Source of the DNA: an uncultured Flavobacteriaceae bacterium
GTDB lineage: Bacteria; Bacteroidota; Bacteroidia; Flavobacteriales; Flavobacteriaceae
DNA: 64,000 bases
Reading direction: 5' to 3'
NCBI GenBank assembly: GCA_943842625.1
Contig: CALTCK010000012.1
Location: 1-64,000 of the forward strand
In this document: in pieces, positions 26,326-36,001 of the stretch
Layout: every line of letters starts with the position of its first letter
Numbering within the stretch: the stretch's first letter is position 1
Notes under the pieces: model-generated
Database searches by the model: none
Seen by the model: only the letters and a program-made list of their open reading frames with translations
Told to the model about the DNA's origin: nothing
Program-made: the position numbers and the translations under genes

Positions 26326-27582
26326 TTATTGATTATTAATGATGGACGAATTTGTTTTACCCATTCCAATTATGCGATCGTAGCGAGCTCCCAAATCTCT
26401 AAAGTACACCAATACCGTGTAATCATTTTCGGTTTGCCAATAATTTCCGCTGATAGCACCGTAATCAATAGTTCCATCTCGATTAACAACAACATACTTA
26501 TAATTGTAAAATCCTTGTTTTAATAACATTTGATTAGTGTAGGTATCTGAAAAGCTATCATATTTCATGTAAGTAGTTTCGTCGATTGTGTAATTATTGA
26601 AATTTCCATACACATGAATTTCTTTGTCATTTAAATCTTCAAAATATTGAAGTGTAAAGTGAATCCTTGCATAGTCAGCCTCGATAGAAATATCACTTGT
26701 TGGGTATAAAATTCTAATTTGATAATTACCATTGATATCTGGATTATAGGTATATGGTCTTTCAAAACGTGCACTATTTGTATAGAGATAAGTATTGTAA
26801 ATGTCAGTTAAGTCAATTTTACGGATGCTTGAACTTCCTGATCTAATATCCTTATTATCGAAAAACAAATATTCGTTTCCGGCATCAAAGCTTGCTTCTT
26901 TATCATATCGATATATTAATTGAGAACCTATCGTGTACTGGGGTTTTAAATTTGTGATCGGAGTATTTAGATTGCTATTTTGTAATATTAACGTATTTAC
27001 TGTTTCTTTAGGATTTGTCAGTATTAAGTTTGGCGAATCAATAACAAATTGAACCACCTGTTTTTTTTGTATGTTTTCTAAATTTCGAGCTCTTTTAACA
27101 GACGCAGCTACAGTAACTTTGTTTTCAATAATCATAAATTTTTTGGAAAAAACTAGTTCGCCGTCATCATTGTATATAGAAACCATATAGTTTCCACTTT
27201 TTGTCAGTTTTCGGGTATCTCTATTCGGAATTTTTAGGGTGTAGTGCGAATACCCTTTTAGTGTATTAAAAGAGTTGGAATATTCATACAAGCGAACATC
27301 ATCAAATCCATCCATATATTCACCTTTTGTTAAGTCACTTAATCTCCAATCAAAATCATGATGAGTAATTTTATAATAGTAATCAGCTTCGTCCCCATTT
27401 AGTGCATCAAATGAGAGGTAAACTTTTTCACCTAAACGGATGATCGGTAGTTGACTTTGTTTGGTACTACCGAGAAACTGAATAGTTTTTATAAATTCTG
27501 GAGCTACATGTTCGGCATATTGAGCAATTAATGAATGATGGTAGTAAAAAAATAAAAATAAAATTATAATATTTTTATGCAT
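26326..27582 (-). CDS. Type IX secretion Plug protein (DUF5103)
   Basis: I recognise the DUF5103 family, whose Flavobacterium johnsoniae member was found bound to the SprA translocon as the Plug that closes its periplasmic side. The 418-residue protein has a signal peptide ending SLIAQ, then a long beta-rich body. The diagnostic part is the N-terminal QFLGSTKQSQLPIIRLGE region and a later EDLNDKEIHVYGNFNNY stretch. It is divergent from the nqr operon, an arrangement I recall from other Flavobacteriaceae. Confidence 0.85.
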   Translation of the reverse strand: MHKNIIILFLFFYYHHSLIAQYAEHVAPEFIKTIQFLGSTKQSQLPIIRLGEKVYLSFDALNGDEADYYYKITHHDFDWRLSDLTKGEYMDGFDDVRLYEYSNSFNTLKGYSHYTLKIPNRDTRKLTKSGNYMVSIYNDDGELVFSKKFMIIENKVTVAASVKRARNLENIQKKQVVQFVIDSPNLILTNPKETVNTLILQNSNLNTPITNLKPQYTIGSQLIYRYDKEASFDAGNEYLFFDNKDIRSGSSSIRKIDLTDIYNTYLYTNSARFERPYTYNPDINGNYQIRILYPTSDISIEADYARIHFTLQYFEDLNDKEIHVYGNFNNYTIDETTYMKYDSFSDTYTNQMLLKQGFYNYKYVVVNRDGTIDYGAISGNYWQTENDYTVLVYFRDLGARYDRIIGMGKTNSSIINNQ

Positions 27583-27703
27583 AATAGCTTTTTTTAGACC
27601 CTAAATATAAGCAATATTTATACCTAAATCAGGGGCTTTTTTTTAATGTAATTATTTATAAATAAAATTGTTTTTTTTTATGGGTGTACCAACATAATTT
27701 TTA

Positions 27704-27711
27704 TAAATTTG
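27704..27711 (+). promoter_or_regulatory. -7 element of the nqr operon
   Basis: TAAATTTG, 49 bases before the nqrA ATG. No TTG lies at normal -33 spacing, so the strength is uncertain. Confidence 0.5.
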
Positions 27712-27760
27712 CATACCCAAAAAAAGGGATTTTTTTAATAGAATTTAATACTAGTATTCT

Positions 27761-29113
27761 ATGTCTAAAGACATCAAGATTAAAAAAGGTCTTAATATTC
27801 GCTTGAATGGTGAGGCCGGCAAAACTCTTTCAAAAGCGCCTCGTTCTAGAACATTTGTTATTAGGCCTTCAGAATTTCATCTTATCACACCAAAGTTGGT
27901 GGTAAAAGAAGGAGCAAAACTAAAAGCAGGTGACATTATATTTTACTCAAAGGCCGAGGAAAAAATCAAATTTGTTTCTCCAGTTAGTGGGATTGTGCAA
28001 AAAATTGAAAGAGGAGCAAAAAGAGTTATCACAGAAATAGTTATTGAAGCCGATCAAAAAGATGATTATTTAGATCACGGAGTAGCTTCTATTGTTTCTA
28101 TGGATGAAAATGAAATTAAAAATCATTTGTTAGCAACTGGTTGTTGGCCATTTATAAAGCAGAGACCTTACGATATTATTGCTAATCCAGATATTAAACC
28201 AAAAGCTATTTTTGTTTCAGCATTCTCTACTGCACCCTTAGGCGCTGATTTTGACTTTACTTTGATGGGTAAAGAAAAAGAATTACAAGCTGCTGTTTCT
28301 GCTGTAAGTAAATTAACAGACGGAGCATTGAATGTCGGTGTAGGTAAAAATTCAAAAAGTATTTTTGAGGGATTAAAAGATATATCGGTTCACAATGTTA
28401 CAGGAATTCATCCTGCTGGAAATGTGGGTACTTTGATCAACAAGTTAGATCCAGTAAATAAAGGCGAGGTAGTTTGGACGATAAGCCCTCAAGATCTAGT
28501 CGTGATTGGTGAACTATTACTTACCGGTAAATTTAATGCTGAACGTATTGTTGCCTTATCAGGATCCTCTGTAAAAAATCCAAAATATTATACAACTAAA
28601 ATTGGCTCCGAGGTCTCGACAATTCTTTACACCTCAGGCTTAAAAGAGGAACATGTTAGAATTATTGATGGTAATGTTCTTTCGGGAAACAAAATTACAC
28701 CAAAAGGTCATTTAGGTTATTATACCAACACCGTTACGGTAATTCCTGAAGGAGACGATTATGAATTTTTTGGTTGGAATAAACCGATTTTTAATAAACT
28801 TTCCGTTACTAGAGCCTTGACGTTTTCATGGTTGCAACCCAAAAAGAAATATGATTTAAATACCAATACTAACGGTGAACATCGAGCTTTTGTTGTGACT
28901 GGTTCATTTGAAAAAGTATTTCCATTAGATATTCTTCCAATGCAAATTTTAAAGGCATGTAAATATGAAGACTTAGATGAAATGGAAGCTTTAGGAATGT
29001 ATGAAGTTGCTCCAGAGGATTTTGCCTTAACAGAGTTTATTTGTGTTTCTAAACAACCACACCAAGATATAATAAGAAAAGGTTTAGACTTAATGTATAA
29101 AGAGATAGGTTAA
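27761..29113 (+). CDS. nqrA: Na+-translocating NADH:quinone reductase subunit A
   Basis: Cytoplasmic-face subunit of the sodium-pumping NADH:quinone reductase. The 450-residue protein has the normal start with IKKGLNIRLNGEAG and the conserved GxHPAGNVGTLI segment. It is first of an eight-gene run. Its stop overlaps the nqrB start as TAATG, so translation is probably coupled. Confidence 0.97.
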   Translation: MSKDIKIKKGLNIRLNGEAGKTLSKAPRSRTFVIRPSEFHLITPKLVVKEGAKLKAGDIIFYSKAEEKIKFVSPVSGIVQKIERGAKRVITEIVIEADQKDDYLDHGVASIVSMDENEIKNHLLATGCWPFIKQRPYDIIANPDIKPKAIFVSAFSTAPLGADFDFTLMGKEKELQAAVSAVSKLTDGALNVGVGKNSKSIFEGLKDISVHNVTGIHPAGNVGTLINKLDPVNKGEVVWTISPQDLVVIGELLLTGKFNAERIVALSGSSVKNPKYYTTKIGSEVSTILYTSGLKEEHVRIIDGNVLSGNKITPKGHLGYYTNTVTVIPEGDDYEFFGWNKPIFNKLSVTRALTFSWLQPKKKYDLNTNTNGEHRAFVVTGSFEKVFPLDILPMQILKACKYEDLDEMEALGMYEVAPEDFALTEFICVSKQPHQDIIRKGLDLMYKEIG

Positions 29114-30336
29114 TGGGATTAAAAAGTAATTTACATCAATTAAAAGAAAAGTATAAAGGAACCAAAATGGCTCCAGCATTTAATGCACTTCATACTTTTT
29201 TATACCTTCCAAATGAGACCACTCACGGAGGTACACATATTAAAGCTGCCGATGATTTAAAACGGACCATGAATACTGTAATTATGGCATTATTGCCGTG
29301 TTTGATTTATGGGATGTTTAATGCAGGTTATCAGCATTATCTCGCATTGGGTGATATAGAAGCAGCAAAAGGATTTTTTGGGTCTACTTTTTGGACCTGG
29401 GATAACTTGATAATTGGAATGTGGAAAGTTCTTCCTTTAGTTATAATTTCTTACGGAGTTGGACTTGCTGTAGAATTTTTATTTGCAGTTATTAAAGGTC
29501 ACGAAGTTGAAGAGGGATATCTAGTAACAGGAATGTTAGTTCCATTAATAGTACCTATAGATATACCACTTTGGATGCTAACGGTAGCTGTTATTTTTGG
29601 AGTTGTTATTGGTAAAGAAGTTTTTGGTGGTACCGGAATGAACATTTTAAACCCTGCATTGACCATTAGAGCATTTCTATTTTTTGCATATCCTACTTGG
29701 ATGTCAGGCGATAAGGTATGGGTCCATGGTGCTGTTGAAAGAGACCAGCTCATCGCAGCGGGCGAAAATCTAGACGCGATATCAGGCGAGACCATTTTAG
29801 GTGCTTATGCTCAAAATAGTTCTGTCAGTTATGATTATTGGGATATGTTTTGGGGTTTAATCCCAGGATCTGTCGGTGAAACCTCAAAGTTTTTAATTAT
29901 TATCGGAGCACTATTTTTAATATTTACAAAAATAGGAAGTTGGAGAATTATAGTATCGACATTGATTGGAGCCTTAGTTATGGGTTTAATTTTTAATGGT
30001 GTTATAGACGCAGGATGGATTGGAGAAACCAATAAATTTTATGGCCTAATGAATGTTCCATTTTGGCAACATCTAATTATTGGAAGTATATTGTTTGGTG
30101 CTGTATATATGGCAACAGATCCTGTAACAGCCTCTCAAACAAATAAAGGTAAATGGATTTATGGGTTTTTAATTGGATTTATATCTATAATGATTCGAGT
30201 ATTTAATCCAGCTTATCCAGAAGGAGTGTTTTTAGCTATTCTCTTAATGAATGTTTTTGCTCCTACAATAGATCACTATGTGGTACAAGCAAATGTAAAA
30301 AGAAGAATGAAACGTTTAAAAATAAAAACTAATTAA
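29113..30336 (+). CDS. nqrB: Na+-translocating NADH:quinone reductase subunit B
   Basis: Large membrane subunit, with about ten helices, that carries covalent FMN and riboflavin and forms the sodium path. It has 407 residues. The FMN-bearing threonine is expected at Thr227 in SGETILG, where other species read SGAT. GGTGMNILNPAL and MATDPVTASQT are conserved membrane motifs. ApbE, encoded at the end of the operon, would attach the FMN. Confidence 0.97.
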   Translation: MGLKSNLHQLKEKYKGTKMAPAFNALHTFLYLPNETTHGGTHIKAADDLKRTMNTVIMALLPCLIYGMFNAGYQHYLALGDIEAAKGFFGSTFWTWDNLIIGMWKVLPLVIISYGVGLAVEFLFAVIKGHEVEEGYLVTGMLVPLIVPIDIPLWMLTVAVIFGVVIGKEVFGGTGMNILNPALTIRAFLFFAYPTWMSGDKVWVHGAVERDQLIAAGENLDAISGETILGAYAQNSSVSYDYWDMFWGLIPGSVGETSKFLIIIGALFLIFTKIGSWRIIVSTLIGALVMGLIFNGVIDAGWIGETNKFYGLMNVPFWQHLIIGSILFGAVYMATDPVTASQTNKGKWIYGFLIGFISIMIRVFNPAYPEGVFLAILLMNVFAPTIDHYVVQANVKRRMKRLKIKTN

Positions 30337-30337
30337 T

Positions 30338-31087
30338 ATGGCTAATAAAACCGATAATAATTCATATACCATATTTTTCGCTATTGTTATGGTTGTAATA
30401 GTTGGTTCTCTTCTAGCTGGATTTGCTAGTGGATTAAAGCCAAGAATTAAAGCAAACGAGAAATTTGAAAAACAACAGAATATTTTATATGCCATGGGTA
30501 TAAATAACAATGAAGGTACCGGAGATGTTGCTTTTATTCCGACTGACAACGTCGCAGAAGTTTTTAATGAATATATTACCAAACAGTTAGTTATTCAAGG
30601 AGATCAGGCTACTGAAAATGACTTAGCTTATTTAATAGACGTTAAAAAAGAAAGTACCAAAGCAAAAAGTGGAGATTATCAAAGAAGATTACCCTTGTTT
30701 ATTGGTCAAAAAGACGGTTCAGAGTTATATATCATGCCTGTTCGTGGGAAAGGATTATGGGATGCAATTTGGGGTTTTGTTGCAGTTGATAAAGAAATGA
30801 TTGTTCAAGGAGTGTATTTTGATCATAAAGGAGAAACACCGGGCCTAGGAGCGGAAATAAAACAACGTTATTTTATGGATGATTTTGTAGGAGAGCGACT
30901 ATTAGACAAAGGTGCTTTTCAGGGGATTAAAGTAGCCAAGGGAAATAATGATCCTAAAAATTTGATAAAAGATGATTATGAAGTGGATGCGTTAGCAGGA
31001 GCAACAATAACAGGCGATGGAGTATCGGTAATGTTAAAAAAGGACCTTGCTATGTATGTTCCTTATTTAAAAACTTTAAATAACTAA
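30338..31087 (+). CDS. nqrC: Na+-translocating NADH:quinone reductase subunit C
   Basis: Single-span membrane subunit with a periplasmic FMN domain. It has 249 residues, with the membrane helix at about 10-31. The flavin-binding threonine is expected at Thr223 in AGATITGDGV. The conserved KGLWDAIWGFVA and ETPGLGAEI motifs are present. It begins 1 base after nqrB. Confidence 0.97.
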   Translation: MANKTDNNSYTIFFAIVMVVIVGSLLAGFASGLKPRIKANEKFEKQQNILYAMGINNNEGTGDVAFIPTDNVAEVFNEYITKQLVIQGDQATENDLAYLIDVKKESTKAKSGDYQRRLPLFIGQKDGSELYIMPVRGKGLWDAIWGFVAVDKEMIVQGVYFDHKGETPGLGAEIKQRYFMDDFVGERLLDKGAFQGIKVAKGNNDPKNLIKDDYEVDALAGATITGDGVSVMLKKDLAMYVPYLKTLNN

Positions 31088-31090
31088 CCA

Positions 31091-31738
31091 ATGGGATTAC
31101 TTTCAAAAAAAGATGCCAAATTAATTAAGGATCCATTATTGGATGATAATCCAATTACGATTCAGGTATTAGGGATTTGTTCTGCACTAGCAATTACCGC
31201 ACAACTAAAGCCTTCAATTGTAATGGCAGTTTCTGTAATTTTTGTTTTAGGAATGGGTAATGTGGTGATTTCTTTAATGCGTAACATTATTCCTTCAAAA
31301 ATTAGAATTATTGTACAACTTATCGTTGTAGCTACTTTAGTGATTATTGTAGATCAAGTATTAAAGGCTTTCGCATATTCATTAAGTAAAGAACTTTCGG
31401 TTTTTATAGGATTGATTATTACGAATTGTATTATTATGGGGCGTTTTGAAGCTTTTGCACTGGGCAACGGGCCTTGGCGCTCCTTTTTAGATGGTATTGG
31501 TAACGCACTAGGTTACGGAGTTATACTTATTATTGTTGGATTTTTCAGAGAGTTACTAGGATCTGGAACCTTGTTTGGAATAAAAGTATTGGGAGACTCT
31601 GTAGAAAAAACAGGACTTTATGCTATTGGATATGAAAATAACGGATTTATGGTATTGCCTCCAATGGCATTAATTGTGGTAGGTATCATTATTTGGGTAC
31701 AACGAAGTAAAAATAAAGCATTAATTGAAGAAAACTAA
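31091..31738 (+). CDS. nqrD: Na+-translocating NADH:quinone reductase subunit D
   Basis: Integral membrane subunit with six helices. With NqrE it holds an iron centre at the subunit interface. It has 215 residues. Cys30 (LGICSALA) and a Cys at about 113 (TNCIIMGR) match the iron ligands of the Vibrio enzyme. Confidence 0.97.
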   Translation: MGLLSKKDAKLIKDPLLDDNPITIQVLGICSALAITAQLKPSIVMAVSVIFVLGMGNVVISLMRNIIPSKIRIIVQLIVVATLVIIVDQVLKAFAYSLSKELSVFIGLIITNCIIMGRFEAFALGNGPWRSFLDGIGNALGYGVILIIVGFFRELLGSGTLFGIKVLGDSVEKTGLYAIGYENNGFMVLPPMALIVVGIIIWVQRSKNKALIEEN

Positions 31739-31781
31739 GAATGCACCATTCTTATATTTTTTTACAATAAAATTATAAAAT

Positions 31782-32546
31782 ATGTTAGAGCACATAGAAT
31801 TATTTTTTAAATCTATTTTTGTAGATAATATGGTATTTGCATACTTTTTAGGTATGTGTTCATACCTAGCAGTATCTAAAAAAGTTAGCACCGCAGTAGG
31901 TTTAGGAGCTGCTGTTATTTTTGTACTTACCGTAACCGTTCCTTTAAATTGGTTTTTAGATCAATACATTTTACAACCAGGAGCCTTAGCATGGATTGAT
32001 GGTAATAGAGATACGCCAGAATTGAGTGTTTATGCAGATTATGATTTAAGTTTTTTATCGTTTATTTTATTTATTGCAACCATAGCCACTATGGTTCAAC
32101 TAGTTGAAATTATTGTTGAAAAATTTTCTCCATCTTTATATAACTCATTGGGTATTTTTCTTCCATTAATAGCTGTAAACTGTGCTATTTTAGGAGGTTC
32201 TCTATTTATGCAGTCTAGAGAAATTGAAACTGCTGGATTAGCACTAAACTATGGGTTCAGTTCTGGAATTGGTTGGTTTTTAGCCATAGTAGCCATTGCA
32301 GCAATTAGAGAGAAAATACGCTACAGTAATGTGCCTGCTCCCCTAAGAGGTTTGGGAATTACATTTATCATAACAGGGTTAATGGCAATTGGATTTATGA
32401 GTTTTGGAGGAATGCTCACTGGTAGTGGCGATTCAGCAATGCCTGTAGTTGAAGAACCAGTCGAAAAATTAGAAGAACAACAAACAACAAAAGAAAAAGA
32501 AGTAGAAGCAACTCAAACAGTTGTTGTTACAGAATTAAAAAAATAA
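31782..32546 (+). CDS. nqrE: Na+-translocating NADH:quinone reductase subunit E, long form
   Basis: Partner of NqrD, with iron-ligand cysteines at Cys26 (LGMCSYLA) and Cys134 (VNCAILGG). It has 254 residues against about 200 in Vibrio. Part of the surplus is a loop at about 66-92. The rest is a tail after residue 211 made largely of Glu, Lys, Val, Gln and Thr, which looks disordered. The core is intact, so function should be normal. It is preceded by a 43-base gap, the longest in the operon. Confidence 0.95.
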   Translation: MLEHIELFFKSIFVDNMVFAYFLGMCSYLAVSKKVSTAVGLGAAVIFVLTVTVPLNWFLDQYILQPGALAWIDGNRDTPELSVYADYDLSFLSFILFIATIATMVQLVEIIVEKFSPSLYNSLGIFLPLIAVNCAILGGSLFMQSREIETAGLALNYGFSSGIGWFLAIVAIAAIREKIRYSNVPAPLRGLGITFIITGLMAIGFMSFGGMLTGSGDSAMPVVEEPVEKLEEQQTTKEKEVEATQTVVVTELKK

Positions 32547-32550
32547 TACT

Positions 32551-33861
32551 ATGTTTTTATCACCAAGTATAACAGGAGTAGTAATAGCAACCGTTGTCGC
32601 TTTTTTAGTGTTGACACTTTTATTGGTAGCTTTATTACTTTTTACAAAACAAAAATTATCACCATCGGGTCCTGTAAAAATTACTATTAATGGTGAAAAA
32701 GAAATAGAAGTTTCGAGTGGTGGAACACTTCTAACAACCCTAGGAGCTAATAAAATATTTTTACCATCTGCTTGTGGTGGAGGTGGAACTTGTATTCAAT
32801 GCGAATGCCATGTATTGGAAGGCGGAGGAGAAGCTTTACCCACAGAAACACCTCACTTTAGTAGAAAAGAATTAAAAGATGGTGCTCGTCTTTCTTGTCA
32901 GGTAAAAGTGAAACAAGATATGAATATCACCATACCGGAAGAAGTTTTTGGTATTAAAAAGTGGGAGGCAACAGTTGTAAGAAACTATAATGTAGCTTCT
33001 TTTATTAAGGAGTTTGTAGTAGAAATTCCTGAAGACATGGGTTATAAAGCTGGTGGTTATATCCAAATTGAAATTCCAAAAGGAGAGGTTAAATTTTCCG
33101 ATATGGATATTACTGCTCACCCCGAAGAACACGATTCAGCAGATAAGTTTAAAGCTGAATGGGATAAGTTTAAATTATGGCCTTTAGTCATGAAGAATAA
33201 TGAAACCGTCGAGCGAGCTTATTCGATGGCATCTTTTCCTGCAGAAGGAAGAGAAATCATGCTTAATGTGCGTATTGCTACTCCTCCTTTTGATAGAGCA
33301 AAAGGTGGATGGATGGATGTTAACCCAGGAATAGCCTCGTCGTATATTTTTAATCAAAAGGAAGGAGATAAGGTAACGATCTCTGGACCTTATGGTGAAT
33401 TTTTTATCAACGAATCTGACTCTGAAATGCTATATGTCGGTGGTGGAGCAGGAATGGCACCAATGCGATCACATTTGTACCATTTATTTAGAACCTTAAA
33501 AACCAATAGAAAAGTTACTTATTGGTATGGAGGTCGTTCAAAAGCAGAATTGTTTTATATTGAACACTTTAAAGCCTTAGAGAGAGATTTTCCAAATTTC
33601 AAATTTTATTTAGCATTATCAGAACCTTTAGATAAAGATAATTGGAAAGTAAAAAAAGATATTAATGATTCAGATGGTGACGGTTTTGTTGGATTTATTC
33701 ATAACTGTGTAATTGATAATTATCTAAATTATCACGAAAACCCTGAGGATATCGAACTGTATTTTTGTGGACCCCCTCTAATGAACGTTGCCGTTCAAAA
33801 AATGGGAGAAGATTTTGGTATTCCTGATGAAAATATTCGTTTTGACGACTTTGGAGGATAA
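32551..33861 (+). CDS. nqrF: Na+-translocating NADH:quinone reductase subunit F
   Basis: The NADH entry subunit. The 436-residue protein has an N-terminal membrane helix (about 7-31) and a ferredoxin domain with 2Fe-2S ligands Cys75, Cys81, Cys84 and Cys116. It is followed by an FAD/NADH ferredoxin-reductase module with RAYSMAS-type FAD binding (ERAYSMASFP), GGGAGMAPMRSH and the C-terminal FCGPPLMN. It feeds electrons into NqrB and NqrC. Confidence 0.98.
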   Translation: MFLSPSITGVVIATVVAFLVLTLLLVALLLFTKQKLSPSGPVKITINGEKEIEVSSGGTLLTTLGANKIFLPSACGGGGTCIQCECHVLEGGGEALPTETPHFSRKELKDGARLSCQVKVKQDMNITIPEEVFGIKKWEATVVRNYNVASFIKEFVVEIPEDMGYKAGGYIQIEIPKGEVKFSDMDITAHPEEHDSADKFKAEWDKFKLWPLVMKNNETVERAYSMASFPAEGREIMLNVRIATPPFDRAKGGWMDVNPGIASSYIFNQKEGDKVTISGPYGEFFINESDSEMLYVGGGAGMAPMRSHLYHLFRTLKTNRKVTYWYGGRSKAELFYIEHFKALERDFPNFKFYLALSEPLDKDNWKVKKDINDSDGDGFVGFIHNCVIDNYLNYHENPEDIELYFCGPPLMNVAVQKMGEDFGIPDENIRFDDFGG

Positions 33862-33870
33862 TTAAAATCC

Positions 33871-34233
33871 ATGACTAAAAAGCTTAACAAACAAGAATCT
33901 CGAAATTTAGCTATGAATATAGTAGGAGCTGAACTAGAGAAAGAAGGTTATGAGTTTTTAGCCATCAAATCAGATTTAAAAAAAAACCCTCAGTTTGTAG
34001 TCATTAAAGATAAAATAACCTCTTTTATTTTGGTAAGGGCAGTTTCAAATTCCGAAGAGATCAGTGATTATCGTAATATCAATACCCAATCAATTTTAGA
34101 ACACTCAGAACAATTTAATGCAAAAGTTTATTATGCTGGTATTTGGCTGGGGCACGGATCAGATATTAATAAACCCATTATCAACGGTGAAGATTATTCA
34201 TTTGTATATTTAGGTTTAACAGAAATTTTATGA
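33871..34233 (+). CDS. Small uncharacterised protein of the nqr operon
   Basis: A 120-residue soluble protein with no signal peptide or membrane helix, and no family I can name. It is a mixed alpha/beta domain: an N-terminal helix (NKQESRNLAMNIVGAEL), strands FVVIKDKITSFILVRAV, then a WLGHGSD loop. It starts 9 bases after nqrF, and its stop overlaps the apbE start (ATGA), so it is made together with Na+-NQR and its flavin transferase. Databases sometimes label such neighbours as subunit F, but it has no ferredoxin or flavin motifs. A maturation or assembly role is a guess. Confidence 0.8.
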   Translation: MTKKLNKQESRNLAMNIVGAELEKEGYEFLAIKSDLKKNPQFVVIKDKITSFILVRAVSNSEEISDYRNINTQSILEHSEQFNAKVYYAGIWLGHGSDINKPIINGEDYSFVYLGLTEIL

Positions 34234-35237
34234 GTAAATTATTTTATCTTTTATCGATCATAATGCTTATTTCTTGTGGAGAAAAACCATTAGAAAAAAC
34301 AACTTTTCGCGGACAAGCGTTTGGAACTACCTATTTAGTTCAGGCATACACCAATCAGAATCTTGATTTAGAAAAGGGAATAGATTCTATTATTAATTTA
34401 GTAAATAAATCAGTCAACACCTACTTACCAGATAGTGATATTTCAAAAATTAACCGTGGTGATACTTCAGTGATTGTAGATCAAATTTTTATTGATAATT
34501 TTAATTTATCATCTGAAGTCTATCAAAAAACAAAGGGCTATTTTGATCCTACTGTAGGAGTTTTAAGAAACGCTTATGGATTTGGAGATACAAAACCCCT
34601 AAAAGTAATTAACAATAAGGCTCTGGATTCTATGCTAAATTATGTTGGATTTCATAAAGTAAAATTGACCGAAGAGTCAAAAATATGGAAAGAATATCCT
34701 GAAATTTATTTTGATTTTAATGCTGTTGCAAAAGGATATGGCATTGACTTAATTGGAGACTATTTGGTTTCAAATAAAATTCAAAACTTTTTGATAGAAC
34801 TAGGAGGAGAATTGTTAGCCAAAGGTGTCAACCTTAAAAAAAATAAAACATGGACAGTTGGAATAGAAAATTCCTTTTCAACTATTAACGATAGGTCTTA
34901 TTCGACGAGTATTATGTTGAAAAATATTGGTATGGCAACTTCTGGTAATTATCGGAAATTTAGAGTGGATTCTATTTCAAAAAAAAGATATGTTCACACT
35001 TTAAATCCACTTACGGGATCTGCTGAAAAAAGTAATATAACGAGTGCGACGGTGCTGGCTTCTACTTGTGCAAAAGCAGATGCATATGCAACTTCATTTA
35101 TGGCTATAGGATTTGAAAAATCTGTAGAATTAATTAATGAGTTAGATGATATAGAGGTCTATCTCACCTATAGCGACCAAGACAATATTCAACAATTTTT
35201 TGTAACGGAAGGTATGAAGAAAATAATACTAGATTAA
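34230..35237 (+). CDS. apbE: FAD:protein FMN transferase, lipoprotein
   Basis: Attaches FMN covalently to threonines of NqrB and NqrC on the periplasmic side. The 335-residue lipoprotein has its lipid Cys at 16 (LISC). The ApbE fold is shown by GTTYLVQAY, DSDISKINRG, FDFNAVAKGYGIDLIG, ELGGELLAKG and the late AKADAYATSFMAIG motif. Being in the nqr operon fits that role closely. The 3' end overlaps the next convergent gene by 4 bases, with the two stop codons sharing TTAA. Confidence 0.95.
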   Translation: MSKLFYLLSIIMLISCGEKPLEKTTFRGQAFGTTYLVQAYTNQNLDLEKGIDSIINLVNKSVNTYLPDSDISKINRGDTSVIVDQIFIDNFNLSSEVYQKTKGYFDPTVGVLRNAYGFGDTKPLKVINNKALDSMLNYVGFHKVKLTEESKIWKEYPEIYFDFNAVAKGYGIDLIGDYLVSNKIQNFLIELGGELLAKGVNLKKNKTWTVGIENSFSTINDRSYSTSIMLKNIGMATSGNYRKFRVDSISKKRYVHTLNPLTGSAEKSNITSATVLASTCAKADAYATSFMAIGFEKSVELINELDDIEVYLTYSDQDNIQQFFVTEGMKKIILD

Positions 35238-36001
35238 AACTTTCTACAAACTGGGATGAGTTCACCCTGCGCTAGCCGGTATTTATCAATTTCTTTTTTG
35301 GTTAATTTTTTCGTGTAGTCAATAGCAGTAACATTAAAACCAATTTCTCTAAGTTTATCAAAATAATCTCTTCCATAAACTCGGACATGATCGTATTGAC
35401 CAAATATTGTCGCACGTTCTTTTGGATCTTTTATACTATCGTCTTCAAAAGTAAATTCTCTTGATAAATCTTGTGGAATTTGAAAAATACCAATCCCATT
35501 TGGAGCCAACACACGAAATAATTCACTCATAGCTTTATTGTCGTCTGGAATATGTTCTAATACGTGATTACAAAAAATATAATCAAATTCATTATCTTTA
35601 AATGGAAGATTACAAATATCTGCTTTTACGTCAGCTAAAGGCGAAAACAAATCGGTGGTCGTATAGTCTATTTTTTTTATTTTTTTAAATTGATGATAAA
35701 AAGCTTGTTCGGGAGCAAAATGAAGAACTTTTTTTTTAGTTGCCGAAAAAAAATCGGTTTCGTTTTTAAGATAAATCCAAAATAAACGATGTCTTTCTAG
35801 TGAAAAAGTGCCTGGAGCTAAAACGTTTTTTCTTATTTTTTGATAACCGTAAGGTAAAAATTTACGGTATGATTTGCCATCAATAGGGTCCGTATATTTC
35901 GTGCCTCTTAGAAATAAAGCGATAATTGGTCGCAACCAATTACTTAATTTGATAAGTTGAGGTCTTGGGATTGTATTTAATATTTTAGAGATGATGACCA
36001 C
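35234..36001 (-). CDS. SAM-dependent methyltransferase, class I
   Basis: A 255-residue methyltransferase of unknown substrate. The Rossmann part has VLHFAPEQAFY in place of a classic glycine-rich motif I. It also has ADICNLPFKDNEFDYIFCNHVLEH as motif II and an AMSELFRVLAPNG region. The start is GTG, directly after the map stop with no gap, so it is the last gene of the gpmI operon. Confidence 0.85.
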   Translation of the reverse strand: MVIISKILNTIPRPQLIKLSNWLRPIIALFLRGTKYTDPIDGKSYRKFLPYGYQKIRKNVLAPGTFSLERHRLFWIYLKNETDFFSATKKKVLHFAPEQAFYHQFKKIKKIDYTTTDLFSPLADVKADICNLPFKDNEFDYIFCNHVLEHIPDDNKAMSELFRVLAPNGIGIFQIPQDLSREFTFEDDSIKDPKERATIFGQYDHVRVYGRDYFDKLREIGFNVTAIDYTKKLTKKEIDKYRLAQGELIPVCRKF

